Positions 23,068 to 32,172 of a stretch of DNA of 64,000 nucleotides are shown here, piece by piece. A program made the translations under genes and the position numbers. The stretch is from Georgenia_A wangjunii (GTDB lineage: Bacteria > Actinomycetota > Actinomycetes > Actinomycetales > Actinomycetaceae), in assembly GCF_036421915.1 (NCBI RefSeq), contig NZ_JAZGOM010000002.1; one strand, given 5' to 3'. The notes under the pieces are model-generated. The model did not search any database. It saw nothing but the letters and a program-made list of their open reading frames with translations, and was not told the origin of the DNA. Each line of letters starts with the position of its first letter. Within the stretch, counting starts at the first letter, position 1.

Positions 23068-23865
23068 GTGCGCAGCGGCGCGGCCACCGGCAAGCGCCGG
23101 CGGGACAGCGAGGGGCGCATGCCCCTCCTCGACCACCTGCGTGAGCTGCGACGGCGCTTCTTCCTCGCCGTCCTCGGCCTCGGTCTCGCAGCGGTCGGCG
23201 GCTGGTTCCTCTACGACCCCGTCTTCGCGGCCATGCAGGCGCCGATCGTCGCGCTCGACGGCTCCTCGGACGGCACGCAGGCGGCCCTGACGTTCCCGAC
23301 CCCCGCGGCCGCCTTCGACATGAAGGTCAAGATGTCGCTCTGGCTCGGCGCGTTCATGTCGAGCCCGTGGTGGCTCTACCAGGTGTGGGCGTTCCTCACC
23401 CCCGGCCTCACCAAGCGCGAGCGCCGCTACGGTGCCGCGTTCGTCGGCGCCGGCGTCCCCCTCTTCCTCCTCGGCGCGGGTCTCGCGTGGCTCGTCCTGC
23501 CCAACGCCGTGCGCCTCCTTCTCGAGTTCACCCCGGAGGGCGCCCTCAACTACATGGCCGCCACGGACTACCTCCGCTTCTTCATGCGGGTCGTCCTCGC
23601 GTTCGGCATCGCCTTCCTCGTCCCGCTCGTCATGGTCCTGCTCAACGTCCTCGGCGTCGTGCGGGGGCGCACGCTCCTCGCCGGCTGGCGCTGGGCGGTC
23701 CTCGGCATCTTCACCTTCGCGGCGTTCGCGAGCCCGACGCCGGACCCGTGGACGATGATCTTCCTCGCCATCCCCATCTGCGGCCTCTACTTCCTCGCCG
23801 TGGGCATCGCCTTCCGCCACGACCGGCGCGTCGACGCCCGCGTGGCCGACGTCGAACCCGCCTGA
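23068..23865 (+). CDS. tatC: Sec-independent translocase subunit TatC
   Basis: TatC is the twin-arginine signal receptor. The 265-residue protein has six membrane segments and the conserved N-terminus MPLLDHLRELRRRFF (residues 18-32), which holds the signal-binding Glu. The loop TPGLTKRERR and the FxxAFASPTPDPWTM region are typical. GTG at 23068 starts directly after the tatA TAG with zero spacing, so reinitiation is likely; the internal ATG at codon 18 also begins the conserved part and is an alternative start. Confidence 0.95.
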   Translation: MRSGAATGKRRRDSEGRMPLLDHLRELRRRFFLAVLGLGLAAVGGWFLYDPVFAAMQAPIVALDGSSDGTQAALTFPTPAAAFDMKVKMSLWLGAFMSSPWWLYQVWAFLTPGLTKRERRYGAAFVGAGVPLFLLGAGLAWLVLPNAVRLLLEFTPEGALNYMAATDYLRFFMRVVLAFGIAFLVPLVMVLLNVLGVVRGRTLLAGWRWAVLGIFTFAAFASPTPDPWTMIFLAIPICGLYFLAVGIAFRHDRRVDARVADVEPA

Positions 23866-23900
23866 GCGCCCGTGGCCGCACCCGTGCGCAGCGCCGCGCC

Positions 23901-24845
23901 ATGAGCGCGGGGATCGGTCTCGTCCTCAACCCGACGGCCGGGCACGGTCGCGGGGCGCGCGCCCGGGACGGGGTCCTGGCCGCGCTGCGGGCCACGGGCC
24001 GGCCCGTCGTCGACCTGTCAGGGCCCGACCTCGCGACCGCGGCCGTCCGGGCCCGGTCCGGGCTCGGCCCGCGGCTCGCGGCCCTCGTCGTCGTCGGCGG
24101 GGACGGCATGGCGCACCTCGGCGTCAACGTCGTCGCGGGGACGGGCGTGCCCCTGGGGATCGTCGCCCTCGGCTCCGGCAACGACGTCGCGCGCGAGCTG
24201 GGGCTGCCGGTCCACGACCCCGCGGCGAGCGTCGCGCTCATCCACCGCGCACTCGATGCCGCGCCGGGTCACGTCACGCGCGCCGTCGACGCCGTCGCCG
24301 TCGGCCCGCCCGGGCAGGCGCCGGCACGGTGGTACCTCGGGGTCCTCAGCGCGGGGATCGACGCCGCCGTCAACGACCGCGCCAACCGCTTGCGCTGGCC
24401 CCGCGGCGGCGGCCGCTACGTCCGCGGCCTCCTGGCCGAGCTCGCCCGCTACGCGCCCTACGGCTACCGCGTGACGATGGACGGCACGGCGTGGGAGGGC
24501 CCCGGCACCCTCGTCGCCGTCGCCAACCTGCCCAGCTTCGGCGGCGGGATGCGCGTCGTGCCCGGCGCCGTCCCCGACGACGGCGTCCTCGACGTCCTCA
24601 TCGCCGACGGCGTCTCCCGCACCACGCTCCTGCGGCTCTTCCCGCGGGTGTACGCCGGCGCCCACCTGTCCCACCCCGCCGTCCACGTGCACCGGGCACG
24701 CCGCGTCCTCATCGAGGCCGCTCCCGCGCACGGTGCGACCCCGCCGGTGACGTTCGCCGACGGCGAGCGCGTCGGCGCCCTCCCGCTCGAGTGCGTCGTC
24801 CACCCGGATGCGGTGCGCGTGCTCGCCCGTACGCTCGGGGCATGA
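23901..24845 (+). CDS. Diacylglycerol-kinase-family lipid kinase
   Basis: A 314-residue DAGK/YegS-type lipid kinase. Conserved motifs are the N-terminal VLNPTAGHGRG (residues about 8-18), the nucleotide loop VVGGDGMAHLG near residue 65 and LGSGNDVARELG near residue 93. Members phosphorylate diacylglycerol, sphingosine-like or other membrane lipids; the exact substrate is uncertain. The stop overlaps the helY start in ATGA, and the helY promoter lies within its last codons. Confidence 0.87.
   Translation: MSAGIGLVLNPTAGHGRGARARDGVLAALRATGRPVVDLSGPDLATAAVRARSGLGPRLAALVVVGGDGMAHLGVNVVAGTGVPLGIVALGSGNDVARELGLPVHDPAASVALIHRALDAAPGHVTRAVDAVAVGPPGQAPARWYLGVLSAGIDAAVNDRANRLRWPRGGGRYVRGLLAELARYAPYGYRVTMDGTAWEGPGTLVAVANLPSFGGGMRVVPGAVPDDGVLDVLIADGVSRTTLLRLFPRVYAGAHLSHPAVHVHRARRVLIEAAPAHGATPPVTFADGERVGALPLECVVHPDAVRVLARTLGA
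24830..24835 (+). promoter_or_regulatory. -10 hexamer TACGCT of leaderless helY promoter
   Basis: TACGCT ends exactly seven bases before the ATG at 24842. It is embedded in the last codons of the lipid kinase gene, so helY may be both cotranscribed and transcribed on its own. Confidence 0.55.
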
Positions 24846-27715
24846 CCTCACCCGCCGAGCGCTACGCCGCCTCGCGGCGCCGGGCCCAGGCCGAGCGCAG
24901 CGAGCTGGCCCGCTTCGCGGCGCGGCTCGGCTTCGAGATGGACGACTTCCAGCGCCGCGCCTGCGAGGCGCTCGAGGAGGGCAGCAGCGTCCTCGTCGCG
25001 GCGCCCACCGGTGCCGGCAAGACCGTCGTCGGGGAGTTCGCCGTCCACCTCGGGCTCCAGGCGGACCGGAAGACGTTCTACACGACGCCGATCAAGGCGC
25101 TGAGCAACCAGAAGTACCTCGACCTCCTCGCGGTGCACGGCGCCGGCAACGTCGGGCTCCTCACCGGCGACACGACGATCAACGGCGAGGCACCCGTCGT
25201 CGTCATGACGACCGAGGTCCTCCGGAACATGATCTACGCCGGGTCCCCGACGCTCGCCGACCTCGGCTACGTCGTCATGGACGAGGTGCACTACCTCGCG
25301 GACCGCTTCCGTGGCCCGGTGTGGGAGGAGGTCATCCTCCACCTCGCCGACGACGTGCGGCTCGTCTCCCTCTCCGCGACGGTCTCCAACGCCGAGGAGT
25401 TCGGGGACTGGCTGACGATGGTCCGTGGCGAGACGGCCGTCATCGTCTCCGAGCGCCGCCCGGTGCCCCTGTGGCAGCACGTCATGGTCCGCTCCGACCT
25501 CCTCGACCTGTACAGCAGCCGGGTCGACCCGACGGACCCCGGGACCGACCCGCCCATCAGCCCCGACCTCGCCGACGCGGTCCGGCGCGCCCAGCGCTCC
25601 GCCAGCGGCCCCACGCACGGGCGTCAGCGCGGCGGCCGGGGGAGGCACGGCGGACGGATGCCCGGGCAGCGCCTCGGCACGGTCGTCCGGCCGGCACCGC
25701 GGCCCGTCGTCGTCGACAACCTCGACCGCGCCGGCCTCCTGCCGGCGATCGTCTTCATCTTCTCCCGTGCGGGCTGCGAGGCCGCCGTCGAGCAGACCGT
25801 CAACGCCGGCATCCGCCTGACGAACGCCGACGAGGCGCGCACGATCGCCGCCGTCATCGAGGAGCGGTGCTCGGGGCTGCCCGTCGAGGACCTCGCCGTG
25901 CTCGGCTTCGCCTCGTGGTCGCGCGCCCTCGAGCGCGGCGTCGCGGCGCACCACGCCGGGATGCTCCCGGTCTTCAAGGAGACCGTCGAGGTCCTCTTCG
26001 CCGCGGGCCTCGTCAAGGTCGTCTACGCGACCGAGACGCTCGCGCTCGGGGTCAACATGCCCGCGCGCTCGGTCGTCCTCGAGCGCCTCGACAAGTGGAA
26101 CGGCAGCACCCATGCCGCCCTCACGCCGGGGGAGTACACCCAGCTGACGGGTCGCGCGGGGCGGCGGGGCATCGACGTCGAGGGGCACGCCGTCGTCCTC
26201 TACAGCGACGGCGTCGACCCCGTCGCGCTCGCCGGGCTCGCCTCGCGCCGCACGTACCCGCTTCGCTCGAGCTTCCACCCGACGTACAACATGGCCGTCA
26301 ACCTCCTCACGGCGATGTCCTACCCCCATGCCCGGGAGGTCCTCGAGACGTCCTTCGCGCAGTACCAGGCCGACCGCGGCGTCGTCGGCCTCGCGCGGCA
26401 GGCGCGCAAGCACGAGGAGGCCCTCGCCGGCTACGCCGAGGCCATGACATGTCACCTCGGGGACTTCACCGAGTACGCCGCCCTGCGCCAGGAGCTGAAC
26501 GAGCGCGAGAAGGAGGGGTCCCGGGCACGATCCGTCGCAGCCCGCCGCGCGGCGGAGGAGTCGATGTCCGGCCTGCGGCGCGGCGACATCGTCGAGTACG
26601 CCCGGGGTCGGCGCGCCGCGTGGGCCGTCGTCCTCGACGCCGAGCGCGGCGGCCTCGACGGGCCCCGCGTGCGCGTCCTCACCGAGGAGCCGCGGGTACG
26701 TCAGCTCACGCTCGTCGAGGTGCCCTCCGGGGTCCGCGCCGTCGGCCAGGTCAAGGTGCCCAAGGGGTTCAACCAGCGCGACCCGGGGGAGCGGCGTGAC
26801 CTCGCGTCCTCGCTGCGCAACGCGCTCGCCGCCGGCCTGCCCGGCACGGCGGGGCGCGCCGAGCGGCGCACCGACGGCCCGGCGGACACCGGCCTCGAAG
26901 AGCTCCGGCGCCGGCTGCGCGCGCACCCCTGCCACGGGTGCGCAGAGCGCGAGGACCACGCCCGGTGGGCGGAGCGCTGGTACCGGCTCGACGCCGAGCA
27001 CCGGGCGCTCCTGCGCCGGATCGACTCACGGACGTCCTCGATCGCCCGCGACTTCGACCGCGTCTGCGAGCTCCTCACCGAGCTGGGGTACCTCACCGTG
27101 GCGCCCCGCGACGGCGAGACGCCCGGCGAGCCCGCCTCCCCGGGCGACTGGGAGCCCACGGCCGACGCCGCCGCACCCATCGAGCGCGCGCGCGGGCTCG
27201 AGGTCGCGGCCAGCGGGCGCTGGCTCGCCCGCCTCTACGCCGAGAAGGACCTCGTCCTCGCCGAGTGCCTCCGCCGCGGCTCGTGGCGCAACCTCGACCC
27301 CGCCGGCCTCGCCGCCGTCACGTCGATGGTCGTGTACTCCTCGCGCAACGAGGAGGAGCGCGGTCCGGGGCGGCTCGCGGGCGGGCCGCACGGCGTCCTG
27401 TCCGTCGCCGTGAGCGAGACGTCCGCGGTGGCCTCCGAGCTCGCCGACCGTGAGCGCGAGCACGGGATCGGCCCGACGGACCCGGTCGACCCGGGCATCG
27501 TCGGTGCGGTCCACCGGTGGGCCAGCGGTGCGGGCCTGAGCGACGTCCTCGCCGGCACGGACCTCAGCGCCGGCGACTTCGTGCGCTGGTGCAAGCAGGT
27601 CCTCGACGTCCTCGACCAGCTCTCGACCGTCGCGCCGCAGGCGGAGGAGCGACGCACCGCGCGCCGTGCGATGGACCTCGTGCGGCGGGGCGTCGTCGCC
27701 TGGTCGAGCCTGTGA
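24842..27715 (+). CDS. helY: Ski2/Mtr4-like DEAD/H-box helicase HelY
   Basis: A 957-residue superfamily 2 helicase. Motif I is AAPTGAGKTVVGEFA (near residue 55), motif II is the DEVH in VVMDEVHYLADRFRG, motif III is SLSATVSNAEEF, and motif VI is QLTGRAGRRGID. A Gly/Arg-rich insert lies near residues 255-280. C-terminal parts match the Ski2-type arch and helical bundle. HelY is a presumed RNA helicase in mycobacteria, where it also lies just after tatC; its biological substrate is not established. The stop overlaps a possible GTG-started 47-codon frame (27712-27855) that has no recognisable features. Confidence 0.92.
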   Translation: MTSPAERYAASRRRAQAERSELARFAARLGFEMDDFQRRACEALEEGSSVLVAAPTGAGKTVVGEFAVHLGLQADRKTFYTTPIKALSNQKYLDLLAVHGAGNVGLLTGDTTINGEAPVVVMTTEVLRNMIYAGSPTLADLGYVVMDEVHYLADRFRGPVWEEVILHLADDVRLVSLSATVSNAEEFGDWLTMVRGETAVIVSERRPVPLWQHVMVRSDLLDLYSSRVDPTDPGTDPPISPDLADAVRRAQRSASGPTHGRQRGGRGRHGGRMPGQRLGTVVRPAPRPVVVDNLDRAGLLPAIVFIFSRAGCEAAVEQTVNAGIRLTNADEARTIAAVIEERCSGLPVEDLAVLGFASWSRALERGVAAHHAGMLPVFKETVEVLFAAGLVKVVYATETLALGVNMPARSVVLERLDKWNGSTHAALTPGEYTQLTGRAGRRGIDVEGHAVVLYSDGVDPVALAGLASRRTYPLRSSFHPTYNMAVNLLTAMSYPHAREVLETSFAQYQADRGVVGLARQARKHEEALAGYAEAMTCHLGDFTEYAALRQELNEREKEGSRARSVAARRAAEESMSGLRRGDIVEYARGRRAAWAVVLDAERGGLDGPRVRVLTEEPRVRQLTLVEVPSGVRAVGQVKVPKGFNQRDPGERRDLASSLRNALAAGLPGTAGRAERRTDGPADTGLEELRRRLRAHPCHGCAEREDHARWAERWYRLDAEHRALLRRIDSRTSSIARDFDRVCELLTELGYLTVAPRDGETPGEPASPGDWEPTADAAAPIERARGLEVAASGRWLARLYAEKDLVLAECLRRGSWRNLDPAGLAAVTSMVVYSSRNEEERGPGRLAGGPHGVLSVAVSETSAVASELADREREHGIGPTDPVDPGIVGAVHRWASGAGLSDVLAGTDLSAGDFVRWCKQVLDVLDQLSTVAPQAEERRTARRAMDLVRRGVVAWSSL

Positions 27716-28161
27716 TCCCTGAGCCTCAACCCTCGCTCGAGACTGCCGCCGCGCCGCGGAGCGCCGTCGTCGCCCGGGCGCGGGACCGGGGGCCCGACAC
27801 ACCTTCCGACACGCCGTCCATCTCACTTCCGGTGCTGTCGGCAGGCGCCGCCTGACCTGCGGCCACGTCCGTGACCTGGGGTTACATACAGTTGAGTGAG
27901 GCGCGGGGCTTGAGTATGTTTCCCTCTCGTACCCCGCGTGACCTGCCCCGGCGTCGGTGCGCGTCATCGCGACAAGGGCGGGCAGGCAACGTCGCGGAGG
28001 ACAGTGGCCGGGCCCGCGTGTTCATTAGATAACGAGCCGGCTGCCCCGAGCAGCCGGTCCGGTCCGAAGGACACGCGGGTCGGTCACTGCCTCCCCCGCG
28101 AGCACCGCCGCAGCGGGGTTGCGGCACGCGCCGCCGGTTCGGAACCCGCGGCCTGAGAACG
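27716..28161. other. Intergenic region between helY and lnt, no confirmed gene
   Basis: About 450 bases without a supported gene. A 47-codon frame starting at the GTG overlapping the helY stop (27712-27855) is possible but unconvincing. Two direct TTGAGT copies (27892-27897 and 27910-27915), 18 bases apart, precede a pyrimidine-rich stretch. Further on lie a relatively AT-rich segment (TTCATTAGATAACG near 28021-28034), a GC hairpin and the lnt promoter. The region could hold a small RNA, but no family signature (RNase P, tmRNA, 6S, 6C, SRP) was recognised. Confidence 0.4.
28037..28057. terminator. GC-rich hairpin without T-run
   Basis: CCGGCTGC (28037-28044) pairs with GCAGCCGG (28050-28057) around a five-base loop. 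It could end a transcript from the helY direction or belong to a structured RNA. No U-tract follows, as is common in high-GC actinobacteria. Confidence 0.4.
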
Positions 28162-28167
28162 TATTCT
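28162..28167 (+). promoter_or_regulatory. -10 hexamer TATTCT of leaderless lnt promoter inside an inverted repeat
   Basis: TATTCT ends exactly seven bases before the GTG at 28174. It lies within the inverted repeat GAGAA-CGTA-TTCTC (28155-28168), so a repressor bound there would block the promoter directly. Confidence 0.55.
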
Positions 28168-28173
28168 CGAGCG

Positions 28174-29742
28174 GTGCCCCTGCCCCCTCCGTCGCCGGCC
28201 GTGAGCCTGCTCCTCGCCGTGGCAGGCGGCTTCGCCACGGACGCCGCGTTCCCCGGCCGGTCCTGGTGGCCGATGGCGTTCGTCGGCATCGCCCTGCTGC
28301 TCCTCGCGCTGCGGGACGCCACCGCCGGTCGGTCGTTCGCCTACGGAGCCGTGTGGGGCGCTGCGTTCTTCTTCCCGCACCTGTGGTGGGCCAACGAGGC
28401 AGCCGGCGTCGTCCCGTGGGTCGCCCTCGCCACCGCCGAGTCCCTCCTCCTCGGTTGCTTCGCGCTCGCGTGGAGTCTCGCGCGCCGGAGCAGACCCGTC
28501 CGCGAGCGGGCGTGGCTGCGCCTCGTCGTCGTCGCGGCGCTGTGGGTGGGCGTCGAGCAGGTGCGCGCCGCGTGGCCCTTCGGCGGCCTGCCGTGGGGCC
28601 TGCTCGCCTTCTCCCAGACCGAGGGGCCGCTCCTGCGGCTCGCCGCGCTCGGGAGCACGCCCCTCGTCGGTGCGGTCGTCGTCGCCGTCGGGGCGCTCCT
28701 CGCTCACGCGCTGCTCGCCCTGCGCCGCGTCGACGTCGGACGCGCGAGCGCTGCACTCCTCGTCGGCGCCGCGCTCGTCGCCGTCGGGCTCGTCGTCCCC
28801 GTCGACACACGCGCCGAGGCCGGCACGCTCCGCGTCGGCGCCGTCCAGGGCAACGTCCCCGGCCCCGGCCTCGACGCCTTCGCCGTCCGCCGTGACGTCC
28901 TCGAGCGGCACGTCGACGGCACCGTCGCCCTTCTCGACCAGGTGGAGCCGGGCGAGCTCGACGTCGTCCTGTGGCCGGAGAACGCCGCCGACATCGACCC
29001 GCGGGCCGACGCCGAGGCCGCGTCGCTCGTCGAGGAGGCAGCCGGTGCCGTCGCGGCCCCCGTGCTCGTCGGCGCCATCCGCTACGAGGACGGCTACCGC
29101 TTCAACGACGCGGTCCTGTGGGAGCCGGGCGAGGGCGCCGTCGAGTCCTACACGAAGCAGCACCCCGCCCCGTTCGGCGAGTACATGCCGATGCGTGACC
29201 TGTTCCGGCGGTTCAGCTCCGCGGTCGACCTCGTCGGGACCGACATGCTGCCCGGCACCGAGGTCGGCATCGTCCCGCTCGAGAGCGAGCGGCTCGGGCG
29301 CGTCGTCGACCTCGCCGTCGCCATCTGCTTCGAGGTCGCCTACGACGGGCTCGTGCGTGACGCCGTGCGCGCCGGGGGAGAGGTCCTCGTCGTGCCGACG
29401 AACAACTCCTCGTTCGGCTACACGCAGGAATCGCGCCAGCAGCTCGCGATGTCGGTGTTCCGCTCCGTCGAGCACGGGCGGGCGACGGTGCAGATCTCCA
29501 CGGTGGGGATCAGCGCGATCATCGCCCCGAACGGCGTGGTCATGGACACCGGCGGGCTCTTCACGGCCGAGCAGCTCGTCGCCACGCTCCCGCTGCGCAC
29601 GAGCCTGACCATCGCGGACAGGCTCGGCCCCGTGCCCGCTATCGTGGCGGGCGCCGTCGCCGGGATCGCCCTGCTCGGTGGAGTGCGCAGCACCATCTCC
29701 CAGCGTCGTACCCGCGGCGCGCCTAGCAGGAGCAGCCGATGA
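28174..29742 (+). CDS. lnt: Apolipoprotein N-acyltransferase
   Basis: Lnt N-acylates the lipid-modified cysteine of lipoproteins at the membrane. The 522-residue protein has about seven membrane segments in the first 210 residues, a nitrilase-like extracytoplasmic domain and a last membrane helix near residues 480-505. The catalytic triad is visible: Glu269 in WPENA, Lys328 in SYTKQHPAPFGEYMP and Cys385 in AICFEVAYD. Several lipoproteins are encoded nearby. In Mycobacterium tuberculosis Lnt and Ppm1 are fused in one protein; here they are separate but overlap in ATGA. Confidence 0.94.
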   Translation: MPLPPPSPAVSLLLAVAGGFATDAAFPGRSWWPMAFVGIALLLLALRDATAGRSFAYGAVWGAAFFFPHLWWANEAAGVVPWVALATAESLLLGCFALAWSLARRSRPVRERAWLRLVVVAALWVGVEQVRAAWPFGGLPWGLLAFSQTEGPLLRLAALGSTPLVGAVVVAVGALLAHALLALRRVDVGRASAALLVGAALVAVGLVVPVDTRAEAGTLRVGAVQGNVPGPGLDAFAVRRDVLERHVDGTVALLDQVEPGELDVVLWPENAADIDPRADAEAASLVEEAAGAVAAPVLVGAIRYEDGYRFNDAVLWEPGEGAVESYTKQHPAPFGEYMPMRDLFRRFSSAVDLVGTDMLPGTEVGIVPLESERLGRVVDLAVAICFEVAYDGLVRDAVRAGGEVLVVPTNNSSFGYTQESRQQLAMSVFRSVEHGRATVQISTVGISAIIAPNGVVMDTGGLFTAEQLVATLPLRTSLTIADRLGPVPAIVAGAVAGIALLGGVRSTISQRRTRGAPSRSSR

Positions 29743-30494
29743 AGACCCTCGTCATCATTCCCACCTACAACGAGCGTGAGACGCTGCCGCGGGCGCTCGC
29801 GGGCACGCGCTCAGCCGTGCCCGCCGCGGACATCCTCGTCGCCGACGACAACAGCCCGGACGGCACCGGTACGCTCGCCGACGAGGCGGCCGCCTCGGAC
29901 GACCAGATCCACGTCATGCACCGGGCCGGCAAGGAGGGGCTCGGCCGGGCGTACGTCGCGGGGTTCGCGTGGGCCCTCGAGCGCGGGTACGAGCTCGTCG
30001 TCGAGATGGACGCCGACGGCTCCCACCGCCCCGAGCAGCTGCCCGCCCTCCTCGCGCGCGCCGCGCAGGCGGACGCGCCCGACCTCGTCCTCGGGTCCCG
30101 GTGGGTACCCGGGGGAGAGGTCGTCAACTGGCCCCGGCACCGCGAGGTCCTCTCCCGCGGGGGGAACGTCTACGTCCGCCTCATGCTCGGCCTGCCGGTG
30201 CGGGACGCGACCGGTGGGTTCCGCGTGTTCCGCGCCGGCACGCTGCGCCGTCTCCCGCTGGGCGAGATCGAGTCGCAGGGGTACTGCTTCCAGGTCGACA
30301 TGACGTGGCGGGTCCACCGGCTCGGGGGCCGCATCGTCGAGGTACCGATCAGCTTCGTCGAGCGCGCGGAGGGCACGTCGAAGATGAGCCAGAAGATCGT
30401 CGCCGAGGCGCTCCTGCGCACGACGCAGTGGGGGCTCGCGCACCGGGCCGGCCAGCTCCGTCGGCTCGTCGGCGCGCAGCGTCGCACCGCCTGA
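29739..30494 (+). CDS. ppm1: Polyprenol-monophosphomannose synthase (DPM1-like GT2)
   Basis: A 251-residue GT-A glycosyltransferase that moves mannose from GDP-mannose to a polyprenyl phosphate, giving the donor for protein, lipoglycan or cell-wall mannosylation. Motifs include VIIPTYNERETLP, VADDNSPDGT and the metal-binding VVEMDADGSHRPEQ, then VLGSRWVPGG and QGYCFQVDMTWR. It lacks C-terminal membrane helices, as do other short DPM1-like enzymes, and probably relies on Lnt or the membrane surface. ATG at 29739 overlaps the lnt stop and has AGGAG upstream. Confidence 0.93.
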   Translation: MKTLVIIPTYNERETLPRALAGTRSAVPAADILVADDNSPDGTGTLADEAAASDDQIHVMHRAGKEGLGRAYVAGFAWALERGYELVVEMDADGSHRPEQLPALLARAAQADAPDLVLGSRWVPGGEVVNWPRHREVLSRGGNVYVRLMLGLPVRDATGGFRVFRAGTLRRLPLGEIESQGYCFQVDMTWRVHRLGGRIVEVPISFVERAEGTSKMSQKIVAEALLRTTQWGLAHRAGQLRRLVGAQRRTA

Positions 30495-30507
30495 CGGCGG
30501 TCTGCCC

Positions 30508-30608
30508 GGCCAGGGCCGGTGCCCCCGGGGTACGGACGACGACGGCCCGGGTCGGGCGGCACCCGCTCGGCCAGGGCCGGTGACCCCGCGTACGGACGCC
30601 GACGGCCC
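30508..30608 (+). repeat. Two imperfect direct repeats, 61-bp period
   Basis: The segment starting GGCCAGGGCCGGTG occurs at 30508-30548 and again at 30569-30608, ending each time in GTACGGACGMCGACGGCCC with small changes. The end of the second copy becomes the left arm of the terminator hairpin. The array lies between the convergent ppm1 and rbpA genes. Confidence 0.7.
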
Positions 30609-30634
30609 ACCAGCTGCTGAGCTGGTGGGCCGTC
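30601..30634. terminator. Bidirectional terminator hairpin between ppm1 and rbpA
   Basis: GACGGCCCACCAGCT (30601-30615) and AGCTGGTGGGCCGTC (30620-30634) form a perfect 15-bp stem with the loop GCTG. It lies between two convergent genes, so it can serve both. No U-tract is needed for such strong stems in high-GC genomes. Confidence 0.85.
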
Positions 30635-30675
30635 GGTCGGCTACGTCAGGGTGCCGTCACGTGCCTGGTGGTGCG

Positions 30676-31026
30676 TCAGGCGCTGCGGCGGCGGAGCTGG
30701 CCGCTGCGGAGCAGCTCGAGCCGCTCCTGGAGGAGGACCTCGAGGTCAGCGACCGTGCGACGCTCGAGGAGCATGTCCCAGTGCGTGCGCGGGGCCTTGA
30801 CCGGCTTGGTCGGCTCGGGCATCGTGGCGTCACGCAGCAGCGCCTGCTCGCCGCAGCGGCACTCCCACAGGGCGGGGACGTCCGCGTCGTGGGCGAAGGG
30901 AAGCACTACGGTGTGGCCGTTCGGGCAGTCGTAGTGGGCCTCGGTCCGCGGAGCGAAGTCCACGCCCCGGTCGGACTCCAGGCTGTTCGCGCCGATCTTC
31001 ATTCCGCGCAGTGATCGATCAGCCAT
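30676..31026 (-). CDS. rbpA: RNA polymerase-binding protein RbpA
   Basis: RbpA binds RNA polymerase and the principal sigma factor and stabilises open promoter complexes in actinobacteria. The 116-residue protein shows the N-terminal tail MADRSLRGMKIGANSLESD, the core with CPNGH and CRCG cysteine pairs, and the C-terminal sigma-interaction helix KPVKAPRTHWDMLLERRTVADLEVLL in two parts. The ATG at 31026 follows GGGAG. Position next to ppm1 is the same as in mycobacteria. Confidence 0.96.
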   Translation of the reverse strand: MADRSLRGMKIGANSLESDRGVDFAPRTEAHYDCPNGHTVVLPFAHDADVPALWECRCGEQALLRDATMPEPTKPVKAPRTHWDMLLERRTVADLEVLLQERLELLRSGQLRRRSA

Positions 31027-31170
31027 GACTGGTCTCCCTCGTGGTGGTGGTCGTCGATGCGCCGTCGGCGCACTCTCTCGTCGTGCTCTATCTGGCCCAA
31101 CGCCACGACCTCCCGTTGTGTTCCGGCCACGCGGTGAAGGTTCGGTGAAAACCGCGTGAAGATGCGCCGT

Positions 31171-31176
31171 TAGGAT
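31171..31176 (+). promoter_or_regulatory. -10 hexamer TAGGAT of the aldo/keto reductase gene
   Basis: TAGGAT is followed by seven bases and the GTG at 31184. An in-frame ATG at 31175 overlaps the hexamer and is therefore an unlikely start. Confidence 0.5.
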
Positions 31177-31183
31177 GCTGCGT

Positions 31184-32146
31184 GTGAGCGAGATGACATT
31201 CCGACAGCTTGGTACCAGCGGCCTCACCGTCTCAGCGGTGGGCCTCGGCTGCAACAGTTTCGGGCGGTCGGTGGCCCCGGACGACGTCGCGGGCGTCGTC
31301 GACGCCGCCCTCGACGCCGGGATCACCCTGTTCGACACGGCCGACACCTACGGCGCCGAGCCGGGTCAGAGCGAGGAGCTCCTCGGGCGCGCCCTGGGCT
31401 CGCGCCGCGCTGACGCCGTCGTCGCCACGAAGTTCGGGATGGACGTCCACGGCCTCAACGGACCCGACTGGGGTGTGCGCGGCTCGCGGCGCTACATCCG
31501 CCGCGCCGTCGAGGGGTCGTTGCGCCGCCTCGGCACGGACCACATCGACCTCTACCAGATCCACCGTCCCGACCCGCTCACCCCGATCGAAGAGACTCTC
31601 GCCGCCCTGCACGAGCTCGTCCTCGAGGGCAAGGTGCGCTACGTCGGCTGCTCGAACTTCGCGGGCTGGCAGGTCGTCGACGCGGACTGGACGGCCCGCG
31701 CCGGCGGGACGACGCCGTTCGTCTCGATCCAGAACGAGTACTCGCTGCTCTCCCGCGGCATCGAGGCCGAGGTGGTCCCGGCCGCCGAGCACGTCGGCGC
31801 CGGGATCCTTCCCTACTTCCCGCTCGCCTCCGGCCTCCTCACCGGCAAGTACCGTCGCGACACGGAGCCCGAGCCCGGCACCCGCCTCGCGGACAAGCCC
31901 GAACGGCTCGCCGCGGCCGACTTCGACCGCATCGAGGCGCTCACCGCCGTCGCCGACGCGCGCGGGATCTCCCTGCTCACCCTCGCCATCGGCGGCCTCG
32001 CCGCCCAGCCCGCGGTCACCTCGGTCATCGCTGGAGCGAGCCGGCCCGAGCAGGTGCGCGCGAACGCGGCTGCGGCCGGGTGGGAACCGACGCTCGAGGA
32101 CCTCGTGGCCATCGACGACGCGGCACCGGGTCCCGACGCCGCCTGA
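31184..32146 (+). CDS. Aldo/keto reductase
   Basis: A 320-residue NADPH-dependent TIM-barrel oxidoreductase of the Tas/YghZ-like group. The start is TFRQLGTSGLTVSAVGLGCNSFG. Catalytic tetrad members are visible: Asp in LFDTADTYG, Tyr in the same block, Lys in VATKFGM and His in LYQIHRPDP. The C-terminal cofactor segment SVIAGASRPEQVRANAAA is typical. The physiological substrate is unknown. It stands alone, divergent from rbpA. Confidence 0.9.
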   Translation: MSEMTFRQLGTSGLTVSAVGLGCNSFGRSVAPDDVAGVVDAALDAGITLFDTADTYGAEPGQSEELLGRALGSRRADAVVATKFGMDVHGLNGPDWGVRGSRRYIRRAVEGSLRRLGTDHIDLYQIHRPDPLTPIEETLAALHELVLEGKVRYVGCSNFAGWQVVDADWTARAGGTTPFVSIQNEYSLLSRGIEAEVVPAAEHVGAGILPYFPLASGLLTGKYRRDTEPEPGTRLADKPERLAAADFDRIEALTAVADARGISLLTLAIGGLAAQPAVTSVIAGASRPEQVRANAAAAGWEPTLEDLVAIDDAAPGPDAA

Positions 32147-32172
32147 CGGCGGACCGCACGCGGCGGGGCGGG

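Noticed and set aside
23360..23900. In-frame extension of the lipid kinase into tatC
   Set aside because: The extended frame is a shadow of tatC; the kinase fold starts at ATG 23901.
27716..28161. RNase P RNA, tmRNA, 6S or SRP RNA in the helY-lnt gap
   Set aside because: None of the conserved cores could be found; only one short hairpin and direct repeats are visible.
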